Shown here: positions 23,061 through 35,070 of the stretch, piece after piece
Numbering within the stretch: the first letter of the stretch is position 1
Layout of the letters: the number at the start of each line of letters is the position of its first letter
Assembly (NCBI GenBank): GCA_947359465.1
Contig: OX375881.1
Span: 77,027,914-77,091,913, forward strand
DNA length: 64,000 bases
Reading direction: 5' to 3'
Origin: Metellina segmentata
Lineage: Eukaryota; Arthropoda; Arachnida; Araneae; Tetragnathidae
Notes under the pieces: generated by a model
Databases searched by the model: none
Told to the model about the DNA's origin: nothing
Seen by the model: the letters and a program-made list of their open reading frames with translations, nothing else
Translations under genes and position numbers: made by a program

Positions 23061-24700
23061 TGAGTAAACACTAAGCAAAGTTAATTAATTTTTTTGTTAA
23101 AAAGCCATTCCGTAAACAAAATAGCTTCATTACATAAAAACACTCTGTATGTCATTATCCGGAAAATATATCTGTGTGAATGTGTGTAAAAAGAGCTGTA
23201 GCAGAATAAATTGATTAACTGAATTACGCCAGAAAACATTAGTCTTTTGACTAAAAATATTCTCTTCCAATATCGCTAAAACATAGCATTGCGTTCTAAG
23301 CCTCGTCAAACGGTGTCAAATGTAATTACATGTCCCCCAAACTTTCAAGTGCTTCACCATCAGTGGCATATATCAATGGGCTGTGTGTGCTTAATTTCTT
23401 TTCTCGCGGATATCGTTTATTCCCTGACACGTAAAATCCTTCCCATTTCCATTTTCAAATAAATTATTTAATTCGAATGGAATAAAATATATTATTAAGA
23501 TTTTGACTCATGATTAAGATCGGACGGCGATAAATTCCGTTATGAAGAACAGTAGTTGGATTTGGAAACGATCCATACCTTGAATTATGTTTCGTTGTCT
23601 ACAAGTGCATTATCTCTAGTAGTTTTAAGTAAACTAGCTGGGGACTCGTGTATAGTATTTGGGCTGAAGTTTATCAATGCTAATATCTATTGATGAAAGT
23701 GTCATTATTCACATTTCATACCAAATTTAAATCTATTTTTTATGAATAAAAGCATTTATATGTTTTCAAATAAAATAAAATTAGTCAAAAATATATAATG
23801 GCATTTCGTTTACTTTTCAAAAGCACTTTTACTGGTGTTTATTCTTATTTTCAATAAAGTACAAAGAAACCTTACATCTGCGTTAAGTTACCATATTAGC
23901 TTCTGAGCGTCCACTTCACTTGCTTCTCATTCACTAGTTCAAAGGCGACTCGGTATTTTCGGACCTCTAAACCTATTTTTGGGATGTCTCAGATTTTATT
24001 TTCTGCGTTAGTTTCGATCTTACAGACTTCTCTTTGCCTTGTGTGATCATGATATTGAAGAATTTCATTATAGTAGCGAGAGCTCTTCAGTGCAGTTCTA
24101 AAAATATAATACAACTCAATAAGGCATATTTAAACTAAACTGAAAAATTAGCGAATTAATCTCACAGCAGTTGATTTTATGTTGCTTATTTCTGATTGTT
24201 GCCATTCGCCATTTTCAAATTGGCCGTATCTGATTTTGTTCCACGATTTTACTGGGTTTACTGGCCTTGTACAAATATGGCGCAAGGACCATAGTCGTGC
24301 AAAACAACATCAAGTAAATGGACACAGCAATGGTATGCCAGCGTGTTAGGAGAAAGTTCCCACACGCAAAACCATGAATGACGATCTCGATGGATGTTTT
24401 GTACTCTGCCAACTTGTTACCCCTGCTATGGTTTTTGACATCGAATGTTAAACTGAGAATCAGATTCCGAGCTAAAGACACCTGGCATGGGCACGATTTG
24501 TATACGTTGCCAATAGTCTTTAATTTAACTGATAGACTAGTTCATAACAACAGATTCCAATGCCAACTCGTGGGGGCCGTTTCTGTTAAAAAATTATTTG
24601 CCGCGAGACTGATGATGGACCAATGTAAGGTGTCGAAGTCTCGTCTCGTGATGGTCGGACTATAATTCCTTAGTTGTAAGCATTAACCATTAGTCCATTA
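23060..24700. other. No recognised gene
   Basis: AT-rich. At 23634 an ACTAGCTGGGGACTCGTG stretch with a nearby ACCAAATTTAAATC block might be a minus-strand Helitron or RTE-type 3' end, but neither terminus can be fixed. Overlapping frames near 24215-24665 have no recognisable family. Confidence 0.4.
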
Positions 24701-24777
24701 CTTTTAAATTTTAGATACATGTCAGGTGTTTGTCCTGTGTTGACAAAGATGGTCCTTGCGCTATTAAGCCCAAGACA

Positions 24778-24864
24778 ACCAACTTAATGACATGCCTCTA
24801 TTCTCTTCGTAATCATTATAGAGGCATGTCATTAAGTTGGTCTATTCTCTTCGTAATAATTATA
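24778..24864. repeat. Perfect 23-bp hairpin plus 24-bp direct repeat
   Basis: ACCAACTTAATGACATGCCT and three more bases (24778-24800) are matched exactly in reverse complement at 24819-24841, with an 18-nt loop. In addition TCTATTCTCTTCGTAAT and so on (24797-24820) recurs at 24841-24864 with one difference. The combination suggests a template-switch event. Confidence 0.9.
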
Positions 24865-24889
24865 AATCTCGTCGTTAAAGGTTTAGACC

Positions 24890-24965
24890 TTTTAATTTAG
24901 ACAACGCTTGGCGCAGTTTGGCCAGTTCTGGCACTTGCGACATAAAAAACCACCAAACCAAACCA
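24890..24965 (+). mobile_element. SINE/LINE-type tail family C
   Basis: GGCGCAGTTTGGCCAGTTCT, then GGCACTTGCGACATAAAAAA and CCAAACC repeats. The same tail occurs at 28981-29062 and 46985-47080. Confidence 0.5.
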
Positions 24966-25043
24966 AACCGCAATCATTATACTATTTCCGAAGAATTTCT
25001 TATACACAAATGTCCAAAAGTTGAGGATAATACTGAATTCCTA

Positions 25044-25723
25044 CAGGGTGACCCAGCGGGTAATGTTTGAAAAGAAGTCTAATAGATGAGGCCAAACTCG
25101 TTGCACATGATCATTAGAGTGGGCAATTTCTTGTGTGGTGCTCAATATCCTACCATAGTGTGTGTATGGTTCAGTTTTCATCTACGGCTCATTAAACGCT
25201 GCGAAATACAGACAGATTCCAGACGAGGAGTTTATCTCTTTTCTTCACAGTAATGACTTGGTCCATGGTTATTGATAGTTGCAGGATGGTGCAAGACCAC
25301 ATCGTACGGAGGAAGTTTTCGAAGTCATCACTGAGCATTTTCACGGTCGAATCATTGGGTTGGATTACCCATCGCCCTTCCAAGGTGGTATTGAATGGCT
25401 GCTCTATTCTCCGGATATGCACCCTCACGATTTCTTTTTATTGGGTTATTTGAAGAGCAAAGTGTGGCAGACAAGTTTAAAGATACTTCTGAACTGAAAA
25501 CTGCAGTCGACACGATTGACATAGAAGTCTACTCACACGTGATGGATAGATTCCTGAACCACCTCACACACATCCTTGTTAAAGAAGGTTGTCACTTCGA
25601 ACCTCTTTATCATTAATTGCTTACTATTTAATTTCAATATAGTATATCATTAAAATCTTTTCATCACTCGTATGTGTTTTGAAATTTCGATTCGTTTCAA
25701 ACATTACCCGCTGGGCCACCCAG
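25044..25723 (+). mobile_element. Deleted IS630/mariner-like element, TA-flanked
   Basis: Terminal inverted repeats CAGGGTGACCCAGCGGGTAA (left) and CTGGGTGGCCCAGCGGGTAA (right, inverted), extending through TGTTTGAAA for about 30 bp, with TA at 25042-25043 and 25724-25725. 680 bp, with the N-terminal half of the transposase missing. Confidence 0.92.
25260..25617 (+). pseudogene. IS630/mariner-like transposase, C-terminal half
   Basis: MQDGARPHRTEEVFEVITEH holds the second catalytic Asp; EWLLYSPDMHPHDFFLLGYL holds the third acidic position, then KSKVW. After one frameshift near 25450 the protein continues ELKTAVDTIDIEVYSHVMDR and ends EGCHFEPLYH before the stop, the usual terminus of this family, which often carries an N-terminal DUF4817 domain. 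The N-terminus and first catalytic block are deleted. Confidence 0.85.
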
Positions 25724-25739
25724 TATCAAGCAAAGTTCC

Positions 25740-26155
25740 GTGATCTCAATTCAATCGTAGAATGCTTGAGATGCTCTCGCATGTCACATTGCAGACCACC
25801 ACCAAGGACATTACAAGTGCAAAGACATACTCTAGAGTGCGAATGGAACTCCTTGTCACTGGAACTACTGGACAGCTTTGTGGAATACATATCTGTACGG
25901 CTATGAGACATACATTAGGGTCAGAGATAAGAACATCCCCTTGCAGAGGGTATGCAACTCTTGACCAGGACGGATAAGATATTTATATTGGAAATAAATG
26001 GTAAAAAGATATCTGTGTCCACTGACAGTCAAGCATGCCCAATTCTGAACCCCCAAAGCAGGACAGAGATCATCATCCCAAGGTACTTCAATAGCCCCCA
26101 GCGTTTCACCTACAGTGCCACTGACAGATTAGCCTCCACCAAAAACTAAACGTTC
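25740..26155 (+). pseudogene. Ty3/gypsy pol C-terminal remnant
   Basis: The clearest part is LTRTDKIFILEINGKKISVS followed by a TD and an NPQ segment, matching the post-integrase SH3-like tail of arthropod gypsy polyproteins. Upstream, a VRDKNIPLQR stretch fits the linker before it, and earlier sequence fits only weakly across frameshifts. It lies just 5' of a polypurine tract and LTR. No gag, protease, RT or RNase H remains in the window. Confidence 0.6.
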
Positions 26156-26208
26156 TGGTTGAAGAGTCAAAGTCCTTGCAAAGTATCGTTGGCACTGGGA
26201 TGGGGATA

Positions 26209-26436
26209 TGTAACTCCCGACAGAGGATCAGAAATCGCGTTCGTATTCTGAAAGAATTCGTAATAAGATTGTTGGTATAGCTATTTTCCTCGTTTTAGTT
26301 GTGTGTTCTTAGTTGTATTTTAAGGTATTTTGGTGTCTGTTCGTTGAAAATGCTGTAAATTATGCCGAGTCCGAGTCTTGTATTATCTCCTGAAATAAAT
26401 CTTGTATTAAAAGGATTTGTGAAGCGACTCACTTCA
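26209..26436 (+). mobile_element. Probable gypsy 3' LTR
   Basis: Preceded by a purine-rich ACTGGGATGGGGA tract. Starts TGTAACTCC, contains a polyadenylation signal (GAAATAAATC near 26391) and is placed to end at ...CACTTCA. No second LTR lies in the window, so both boundaries are inferred. Confidence 0.5.
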
Positions 26437-26439
26437 CCT

Positions 26440-27225
26440 ATTTAATCTCCAAAAGTATACTTATCGATCTTCTTTATTGCATTAGAACGACATGTTAAAA
26501 GTAAAGAGAATGCATCTGGTTTCCTTTGCTTTTTAATTAAAAGTTTTTTGCATTAAATAAAAGCTACTTGAAAATAGCAATTAATAAACTTAATAAGTAT
26601 TTACAATAAGAATTGATTTTAGTTCGCATCAACAGGAAGGCAACCTCTTCAATCATATTTGAGATAGAAACGCATTTATTATTATAGAATTTTCATCTGA
26701 ATAATAATACAATTTTTGGAATCTGCAGCTCATAACTTAAAATATAGATTATTTTCCACACAGTCCTTCTTTCACCCCATTATATCAACGAAATCAATCA
26801 TAACTTTTTATGCTGAAAAAGGAATCGAAATTGTTGTATCTGTTTTTTGAACAATATATGAAAAAACACCACCACTTTATCGATTCGAATGCAAATTCTT
26901 TTTTTTGAAATTTTGCATATTTCTTAAATTTATATATAAAAAAAATTATGTATAAAAAATTTACGAAAATATATTACTGTTTAGCACACATACTAAATAT
27001 ATTCTTACGGATTGAATCCTACTAAGACTAGAAAGGTACACATGAGAATTTTAAAATATCTCCTGCATTGATCTCTCCCATAATTACCGACCTTTTAAAA
27101 TGTTGTACTGTTGCCTGACCTTTGGAGTAGAAGTGACTAACCGAAAGTTGGGTTATCCAAGCCGAATTTGAAAACGACTATTTTTTAAGCTTTAAATAAA
27201 TCTTCAAGCACGACTGTGCGCATTT
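26440..27225. other. No gene seen
   Basis: AT-rich sequence without recognised repeats or coding. Confidence 0.55.
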
Positions 27226-27227
27226 TG

Positions 27228-27300
27228 TCCTTGAGTGGTCTGGCTTAGCGGTTAGATGGTTGATTTGAATTGTATGGCGTACAATCCCAAAATGGGCACT
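27228..27300 (+). mobile_element. tRNA-like SINE head fragment
   Basis: GTGGTCTGGCTTAGCGGTTA is A-box-like, with a degenerate B-box position about 40 bp later. Not an intact tRNA. Confidence 0.4.
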
Positions 27301-27379
27301 AAACGCAAAATAAAAAAAATTCAGTAAAAATAGAATAAAAATATTAGATTAACAACCAGACAAACATTAAAAACATGAT

Positions 27380-27499
27380 ACAACATTTAAGTTAACAATA
27401 CAACATTTAAGTTAACAATACAACATTTAAGTTAACAATACAACATTTAAGTTAACAATACAACATTTAAGTTAACAATACAACATTTAAGTTAACAAT
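27380..27499. repeat. Exact 20-bp tandem repeat, 6 copies
   Basis: ACAACATTTAAGTTAACAAT repeated six times without a mismatch. There are no spacers, so it is a minisatellite and not CRISPR-like. Perfect identity suggests recent expansion. Confidence 0.97.
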
Positions 27500-28283
27500 A
27501 CGAAAACAAAACAAGCACTTGAAAAAAACCGGATGAGCTGTGTTGGACACGGCTGTTAGGTATAACGCGTAGAATACGTCAGTGCGGCCACATTGAGAAT
27601 TCAAGCCAACTGCCACTTAAGTATGTTGATTTATGAATTGAATTTCTCTTTATATCAGCATTGAATGCTAAATCATCACTCAAATCACCCGGCAAGGATG
27701 TCATCACGGTGTGTACATCAACTGGAACATTTATAACTTGTCACACAATCGTATGTACTCCCTACCACAACGCCACAGGTACATGAATGGTAGTCGCCGT
27801 GACTTCAGTCGCGCTGTGATCGCATAAAGTGATGGCAAATCTGGCTTTGGTGGATATTGAAAATAAAGTAGATATTTACAACGGTGTTAGTTTTTCTTGA
27901 TGAATTTGTTCTACAATGATTACACACCATGAAATCATTCACATTGGAATGAGGTGGTGAAGCAAACTGTTCACCGTCATCCGGACAGAATTCAAGAGGG
28001 AGAGGAAAACGAGAGTTTCAAATGTTATCCTAGAATAGTAATGCTTTAACTCGAATTTTTTTAATAATGACCTTCTCAGTCGTGTGAAATGGTGGAGAGC
28101 ACAAACGCCAATCACTAGTGTGTTAGATAAAGCAAAAATGGGGATAAAGCTTCTTATTATATAATCTCTATGACATTCCCAGAGAAACGACATTATCGTG
28201 TAGAAAACACACAACAAAGTACAACAAGTGTTCGTACCTATCAATGATTACATTGGTAAGGAGTGGCTTCAAAAGACTTGTGG

Positions 28284-28355
28284 GGCCTTCGTTACTCAGT
28301 GGAATTGCCCAATTTGTGAGTCGTAGAGAGTTCCGGTTTGATTCCTGTCTGGTGC
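28284..28355 (+). mobile_element. tRNA-like SINE head fragment
   Basis: GGCCTTCGTTACTCAGTGGA (A-box-like) and CCGGTTTGATTCC (B-box-like) at tRNA-like spacing; no intact cloverleaf. Confidence 0.5.
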
Positions 28356-28419
28356 ATTTCACCTAAAGCGTATTTATCTCCTTAGCATCAGTAAAACTGT
28401 CATTGCATGTGTATATCTA

Positions 28420-28979
28420 CACTACCCTACAATAATGGACCGGACAGCAAGATGTGATGGTATAAGGGAAAGAATGCATGCTTTAATAGGGGGATGGTCC
28501 CCCACGTGCTGGAATTACACTAGCAACCCTTCTGGGCATATTTTCAACAAGGTTTTGATACACAGATATGGGTATTTGTGTCCATTCCTGCTGTAAGAAT
28601 GTCGCCAGCTTAGCTGTAGATTCCCTGGTCCGTAAGCGTCGCTCTAACTCGTCCCACAAATGTCCTATGGGGTTTAGGTCGGGACTCGGAGCAGGCCACG
28701 GAAGACGTTTTACATCCATATCTTGATACCACTCCTTAACAAAGGCTGTAACATGACATGGAGCGTTGTCATCCTGAAAATAACATTCGTCCATTCCATA
28801 AAAGTGTAAGAGCGTAGGAAGAACTTGATAGTCCAGAGTGTTCATGTAGGCGTCGGCGTTCAATTGACCAGGAACAACATGCAAAGGTCCCAGGCCATAT
28901 CACGAAAAACACCCTCCAACAAGCAGTCGGATTTTATGCAAATCCGCTGGCGTCCGGTTCATTATTATAGGATATTGTG
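28420..28979 (-). mobile_element. Deleted Tc1-like element, subfamily F copy 1
   Basis: Inverted ends CACTACCCTACAATAATGGA (left) and CACAATATCCTATAATAATG (right). TA precedes the left end; the right flank is TG. 560 bp. It shares its deletion junction with the copy at 59438-60008: the 5' leader (GCGGATTTGCATAAAATCCG on the minus strand) runs directly into the middle of the transposase. Confidence 0.9.
28483..28884 (-). pseudogene. Tc1-like transposase, C-terminal half, open
   Basis: 133 codons without interruption from MHVVPGQLNADAYM. DECYFQDDNAPCHV carries the second catalytic Asp. SPDLNPIGHLWDELERR has Gly where DD34E Tc1 enzymes have the catalytic Glu (NPIE). The tail FLQQEWTQIPISVYQNLVEN ends in ...GGPSPY. 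The HTH domains and first Asp are missing because of the internal deletion, so no activity is expected even though the frame is open. Confidence 0.88.
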
Positions 28980-28980
28980 T

Positions 28981-29062
28981 GTATTATTTGAGGTTGTAAG
29001 TCTTGTGTGTTGGGCAGCATGGTCAAATATGGCCCTTGAGTCATAAAACACCCAAACCAACC
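28981..29062 (+). mobile_element. SINE/LINE-type tail family C
   Basis: TGTGTTGGGCAGCATGGTCA, then AATATGGCCCTTGAGTCATA and AAACACCCAAACC; same tail as at 24890 and 46985. Confidence 0.55.
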
Positions 29063-29069
29063 CATATAG

Positions 29070-30040
29070 AATAGTTGATGACAGAGGGCTGTTCGTGATG
29101 AATTTTGCCACCCCTCTCTGAATTCAGTCACATAGTTACCATGCAGTCTTGGAGAACAAGTAACCATTTTTTCTCAATCTGTTGAGAAGATCTTGTGTAT
29201 CCTGGTGTGTTTCCACAAAAAAACCCAAAATTGTTGGGAATGGTAAAGAAAACTAGCATAAATGATTGTGCTGAATCAAGATGGATGATTGTATAGAACA
29301 GGAATTAAGATGAATTGCAACGAATCCTCCCAACAATTGCAAAAATGGTAACACAATAAAACTTAATTTCACTGCGGTAATAAAATGAATTCATAAGTCA
29401 AATAAAACATGCAATGACCCCATTTGGTCGAATCTAATAGAATATGAAATTGAGTTGATAAAATTTATGGGAGATAAATTGAGCCGATGTCTGAGGATAT
29501 CTGCCATAGAAGCGTCCCATAATCATTTCTTTCACGAGTCATCTGCTAGACACTGGAACAACAACAAAAAAAAAATCATGAATTGCAAGGACAACCCACG
29601 TGCAGAGAGTTCAAAAGATTACACAGCGGCATTCGAATAAACTTTCAGCTGGAGACCCCTCCGAAATAGCATATTCAGGGACTCTTTTCTCACTTCACCT
29701 CTTGTAGTCGGTTCCTAAAGTCCATCAACATCTATTCCAGGTCAGCAGATTCTGACACCTCCGGGGTGGAGAGACAGAGGCATTGACTAATGTTTAATGC
29801 ATTCTGCTTGAAAGTGAGGATCTATTTTTCAGGCTACTAGACAGACGGAGCGAGCAAAAAAAAGAGGTGAGCGATAAGGTGCGAATAAAAAAAAAGGGGA
29901 AATAGGGAAAAAAAAGTGGTGAGAAAGTAGTTCGGGAGCTTAACTCTGTTTGGGAAAAATAAGATCCGGGAAACAAGAGGATTGTATATGTGTTGGGGGA
30001 GCATGGTGTGGCTTAGGTAAAGCAAGCGGATTGTTTATTG
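29070..30040. other. No recognised gene
   Basis: A small AACAACAACAAAAAAAA tract at about 29558 could be a retroposon tail. Purine-rich stretch 29850-29940. Frames here have no family resemblance. Confidence 0.5.
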
Positions 30041-30044
30041 AAAT

Positions 30045-30640
30045 TTATTTCTCCTTTAGACTCTGTCTGGATTGTAGTTTAAAGTACCAGCTTTTTATGC
30101 TATCGGTAAATGTTTAGCTTGTATTCACAGAAAGTACTACATTAATTTTCCTTTATATATTGCTGTTTGGGTACTGAATATTTTATTCAGATTAAATAAT
30201 TTTTTTACGGACATTTTTTTTAAAAATTGATTAAATGCATCTTTTATCTCTCTTTTGGATTCTGTTTTCATTTTATTTTTAAAATGAAAATGTTTATTTT
30301 TTCGGTAAATGTTTAGAGAATGTTCACAAAAGTACGACGTTAATTTCCCTTATATATTGCTGTTAGAGTATTCAATGTTTTATTCAGATGAAATAATTTT
30401 CTACAAACATTTTTTTCACTTAATTGATTTAATGTATTTTTTATTTCTCTTTTGGATTCTGTCGGGAATGTACTTTTAAATATAAACTTTTTGTTATCGA
30501 TAAATGTTTAGAATGCGTGTATAAGAGTATGAACATAAATTTTCCTTTAAATATTACTGCTAGAATATAAAATTTTATTCAGATATAATAATTTTCTACA
30601 AATATTTGTTAATTTAATTGATTTAAATTTTAAATACGAT
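30045..30640. repeat. Tandem repeat, 3 x ~198 bp
   Basis: Units begin TTATTTCTCCTTTAGACTCT (30045), TTATCTCTCTTTTGGATTCT (30244) and TTATTTCTCTTTTGGATTCT (30441). Each contains a GTAAATGTTTAG-type block, a TTAATTTTCCTTTATATATT-type block and a TTTTATTCAGAT block. Diverged and AT-rich; resembles a small satellite array. Confidence 0.88.
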
Positions 30641-30992
30641 GCTTTCAATTATTTTGGCACCCATAGAGGGCTCATCATAAGCGTCGTTTCTCAAACATTT
30701 TATTACTCTTACAACTATGTTCTATTCACAAGTCGAAGGAACCATAGCTTTGAACTTTATTGTCGTTCATAGACGAAGAATATATTGCATAGAACATGAA
30801 AAATAACTCTTTATAATCCTTAACATAAAATTTTGTATGTGAAACAACTCCTCAGTACAAGAAATTTCCCATGAAGAACAAAAAGAAAACTTGGTGATTA
30901 TGACGGAAAAAATTGCTGGTTATGCATCATAAGATGAAACAACTTTGTTAATGAGAAATAATTTGTTCTGTAGTAAAAAAAAAAAATTAAGA

Positions 30993-31339
30993 TCTATATA
31001 CATAAAAAAGGATGTGTGTGTGTGTGTTTGTGTATATTCTCTTTACAAATATATACCGTTTGACCAATCCATACCAAATTTGGTAAACTTATACTTTAGA
31101 ACATTGCGGAAAACAGGCTTTTACTTTTCTGTCTTCAGACCAATCTGTAGCACTCACGACCAATGCCCCTCGAAGCCTCAATTTTAAAATCTAAAGTTTG
31201 TTTTCCTGCAATAAGTGGACATGGACTAGGAAACAAGTTCTACAGGGTTTGTGTATTTGAGTTAATACAAGGAAATGTCGCTGTCTTTTTTATGCTGTGG
31301 AGTTCATATTTGAAACCCGAGACCGGGTAATTCAGCTAG
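30993..31339 (+). mobile_element. Non-autonomous Helitron, 347 bp
   Basis: Starts TCTATATACATAAAAAAGG after an A, followed by a GT-rich stretch and TTTGACCAATCCATACCAAA. Ends with the short hairpin ACCCGAGACCGGGT and AATTCAGCTAG before a T. TC start, terminal hairpin, CTAG end and A/T insertion site are the defining Helitron features. It encodes no Rep/helicase. Confidence 0.75.
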
Positions 31340-31344
31340 TTTGT

Positions 31345-34035
31345 ATTAAACGAAGTCATTTCTTAAAATTGCTTCCCTTGATAAACTTCAATACATATTG
31401 TCATATCTCCTTTTATTGCATTGCTACAATTAAATAGAGTTATATGGATATACATGTTTCTGAATTACAGCTAATACAAGACGCTTTCTTTTGAAATAAA
31501 AGATAGCAAACAAATAAAGACTAATGTGGCTGAAAATCGATTTTAACAATTAAAATATTTATATAAACTTTATTATAAAGGTAGTTCTGGAAGAAAAATA
31601 ATTTTAAAAATTTTAATTTTAGGTGTTTAGCTGAGTATTTATTCAAACTAAGTTATTTAAACAAACAAATTAAAGATGTAAGGGTATAATCGTAACCTTG
31701 TATCTGTCTAACCACAGCCAAGAGTAGGATTAGTTCTCGAAGTTATTTTTTTTGAAAGTATTATTGTTTATGCTCAGAGTATATTTACATTGTCATTATG
31801 AGTGTTGTTTACTCCATTGAATCTTTTGAAGATTGAATCTTTATTATTCTACAGTCAAGAAAAAACTTGTGCTCAATCAAGGAAAAAAGATTTGCGAAGC
31901 CTACTAAAGTATAACTATAGAAATGATTCATTATGAACTTCGAATTCGTTAGAAAAGAGTTATTGGGAAAAATAGTCCTTGCACACTAGTTAAGAATTAT
32001 AGGATTAATTAAAGCTTGGGCGAAATTACCTTGGAATCAGTCATTTATCAACTAGTTTTTACTAGTTAAAGACTTCTTTTAACGATATTTCAACAATAGT
32101 GAGAATTTACGAAGAGACTTCTTAATAGTGACTTGCAAAAGAGGAAAAATAGCAATTTCTGACTCTTTATAAGATTTCTTCGGATTATTAATGAAATGGA
32201 ATATAATTTTTTTTTTGGCGGAATCTTATGTTAGGGTGTTTTAGGATTTAATTGAAATTGTTTGTTTTTTATCTCTCAAGGTCCGAAAACGGACAAGCTG
32301 CAGGGTGTTTGTAAAACTTTGTTTCTGAGGATTTATTGATGCAATTCTTCGTCTCATCAAATGTGAAGTGCTGACAAAGACTATTACGAATTTAATGTGT
32401 GAAACTTGCATAGACCAATGGTAAAATTAGTAATATTTCTTTATAAAATTTTTGCAGAAATTATATTTATTAAAATATTATGTTATACGAACATTCTTCT
32501 TTTGATTAGTGAAAAATTAGAATGTGTTAACATGGTAAAGTATATTAGATGCTTTTTGGTAAGCTTCATAATTGTTTACGAGGAAATCTAAGATATGATG
32601 GCCAATAAATAGTCTCGAAAGTTTTAATGAAAATATATTACTCCTGTTTCTAAAAAAAATATAATACTTCATTAAACAATGCATTGTGTGAGTGTGTAAC
32701 TGACTCAGTCATTTTTTGGGCAGCCTTTTTAACTTATTTCGGTTTAATTAGCCCTAGTGTAACAAAAAATTATTACAGAGTAAGTCAAATCACCTTATTT
32801 CATTCTCCTGAATTTGACATTTTTTATAGAAAAAACCTTGACAGATGCATTTTACCGTCACACAGAGACTATGATCTTACTATCAATTTGCGATCAAGCG
32901 ATTACAGACTAGTGAAGGACATTGCAATTTTGTCTACCAAAAAGTACATCATGGTGGAGATTTATTACGTTATATAAGATGGTCGGCTGTTCGATCTCTC
33001 AAAAGTGCTGATAAATCCTCGATTTTCATGAAACTGACTGTCAATTCTTAATAAGGAACTTATTTACCATAAGATATATTTTGCAACTGTGATGTCTTTA
33101 AACTAGTGATAAAATTGTCATAGTTGTTAATATTGACCTGATTTCCAAGGACATTAGATCAAAATGTTGTAGTTGTTACTTATATGGTTAATGGCAATTA
33201 TTGTTTACTTATGTGGATTTTTTAGTTTCAAAGATTTATTGACATTTAGAGATGAATAAAGGGAGATATTATATTACCTCAAAAACAAATATGTAGAAAA
33301 TACCATCGTATTGTAAACATGTTACCGTGTTAAACAAAACATATCTTTAAAATTTATGCGACTACTTTACATCCCCCCTACACTAGTAAAGAAAGCAACA
33401 AATAACCTAATTGTCTTTGCAAATTTATAAGGATTTTGAGAATTTTTCAGAGATGCAGCCCTAATAAAGTCATTGGGATACTTAAAGGTGTATTGTGGAA
33501 ATAAACAATTTTCTATGATTTCAAAAACAACCGAACAAGGATTTAAGAGAACAGACGTTTTACCAATAGAGTGATTATTGATGGTAGATACAGCATTATA
33601 ATATAAATAAATATCCCTTGACACTCCTACTCATTTAGAAAATTCTAAGTGCTGGTGGATGGTATCCATAAACGAAGTTGTGAAGTTTATCCTTTCCACA
33701 ATAACCATATGACGTACTCTGCTGGTTGAACTTGATTTCTTTTTGTTGTTCAAGAATCACGCTACAGCTTTTAAAATGTGCTCTAATAAAAAACTGATTT
33801 GCTAGGATATTACGCTCATGTAATCGTCTCCAAACAAAGCGAGCATGAATAATTGGAAGCAATGAGTACAATTTGATCCCTTTTATATTACTTACATGAA
33901 GAGAGAAACGCCATAATAAGTCCACCAATTCCAATGCTCACCCACTTCTTAGATACCAAATTGTTGCCTATTGAAACACAACTAGAACCTTAAATAAATC
34001 TCATTGTCTATACCAACAAGAACGATTCTCTTAAG
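31345..34035. other. No recognised gene
   Basis: Several frames of 60-100 codons (for example 32684-32977 plus, 33367-33624 and 33635-33934 minus) lack family resemblance, splice context or codon character. AT-rich sequence of unknown nature. Confidence 0.45.
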
Positions 34036-34040
34036 ATAAT

Positions 34041-34136
34041 GGATCTTTCCCTTAAAGATTGAGAGATTGATCCCGGATCGTGTTCCAATGCCGGTTGTGT
34101 TTCTCCAGTGTGGAACATTAATTCAACTACATTACC
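34041..34136 (+). mobile_element. SINE-A 3' fragment
   Basis: GGATCTTTCCCTTAAAGATT, GATTGATCCCGGATCGT, GTTTCTCCAGTGTGGAACAT and ending ACTACATTACC match the SINE-A 3' end. Confidence 0.75.
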
Positions 34137-35070
34137 TTGTAAGAAATGCTACTATTTCGATAATAATCTAAACATTCTTAAGTGACAAATAATGTACAAC
34201 TTGATGGTTTACTTGGATACATTTTTATAGATGCACCATTTGAATAACATCTTATCTTCATTACCAGAAAAGACAGAAAAATAATATTTGATAGATGTCT
34301 TTTAGTAAAGAAGAAATCAATGTCTTGCAATAAACTCTGATACGATCAAGGTGTTCCTTGATTATACCTAGAAACTCCTTCGATGAATAAAGGAACCTCT
34401 ACAGACTTGCTCTTTTTGTATCTATAGCATTGTCTCAATAATCTTTCTATTCATTTTGGTGATAGCTTGAGACAACTATTAAAATCATGGTCGACACTTC
34501 TACAATGCTTTGTGATGCCTTGGGGAACTTAAATGCACAAGCTACATCAAAGGTTTTTCTTTCGTCAACCTAATATTTTGTCTCTAAATAGCACCTCGAA
34601 GAGTAACTTCACTCTGCCTATGGGTGACTCAATAATTCCAACGTTTCAGCCAAGACTAGTTTTGTAATTTCTGGAGAATTTTTCCAAAAAGTAAATAAAT
34701 AATCCTATATAATAATAATAATAAAGGTGATATACGACTTTTCTCGATGTTGTAAATCGTTTTTATGGAAATTAAGACCTAGAACGAGCTGCAAAACATA
34801 ATAATGGAACTGCTTGTTGTTGGAATATTATCTTGTGTATCGCAGATATAGTTTTGAGGACTTCATTTAAAATAGACAAATTTAATTTCGAAATATTTTG
34901 TTACAAAATTAGAAAGATTTAGGTTTAGAAAATTTTGCATGTTGTAAACTGACATTTAAAAACTATTTAGAAAGGAGAGAGAAAGAGAGTTCATGTTTGT
35001 ATCAAAACTTATCTTACCTCAACGAATGGAAAATAATCTTGCAAGGAACAGCAATGATATTTTTGACGGT

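Noticed and set aside
24215..24665. Overlapping frames on both strands with hydrophobic stretches
   Set aside because: The strands shadow each other and no family or exon boundaries could be recognised.
27380..27499. Regular 20-bp repeats considered as a CRISPR array
   Set aside because: Repeats are directly abutting with no spacers, and the window is eukaryotic; a minisatellite explains it.
32684..33934. Three frames of 85-99 codons considered as genes
   Set aside because: No family resemblance, no splice or promoter context, AT-driven composition; length is within chance expectation for 64 kb.
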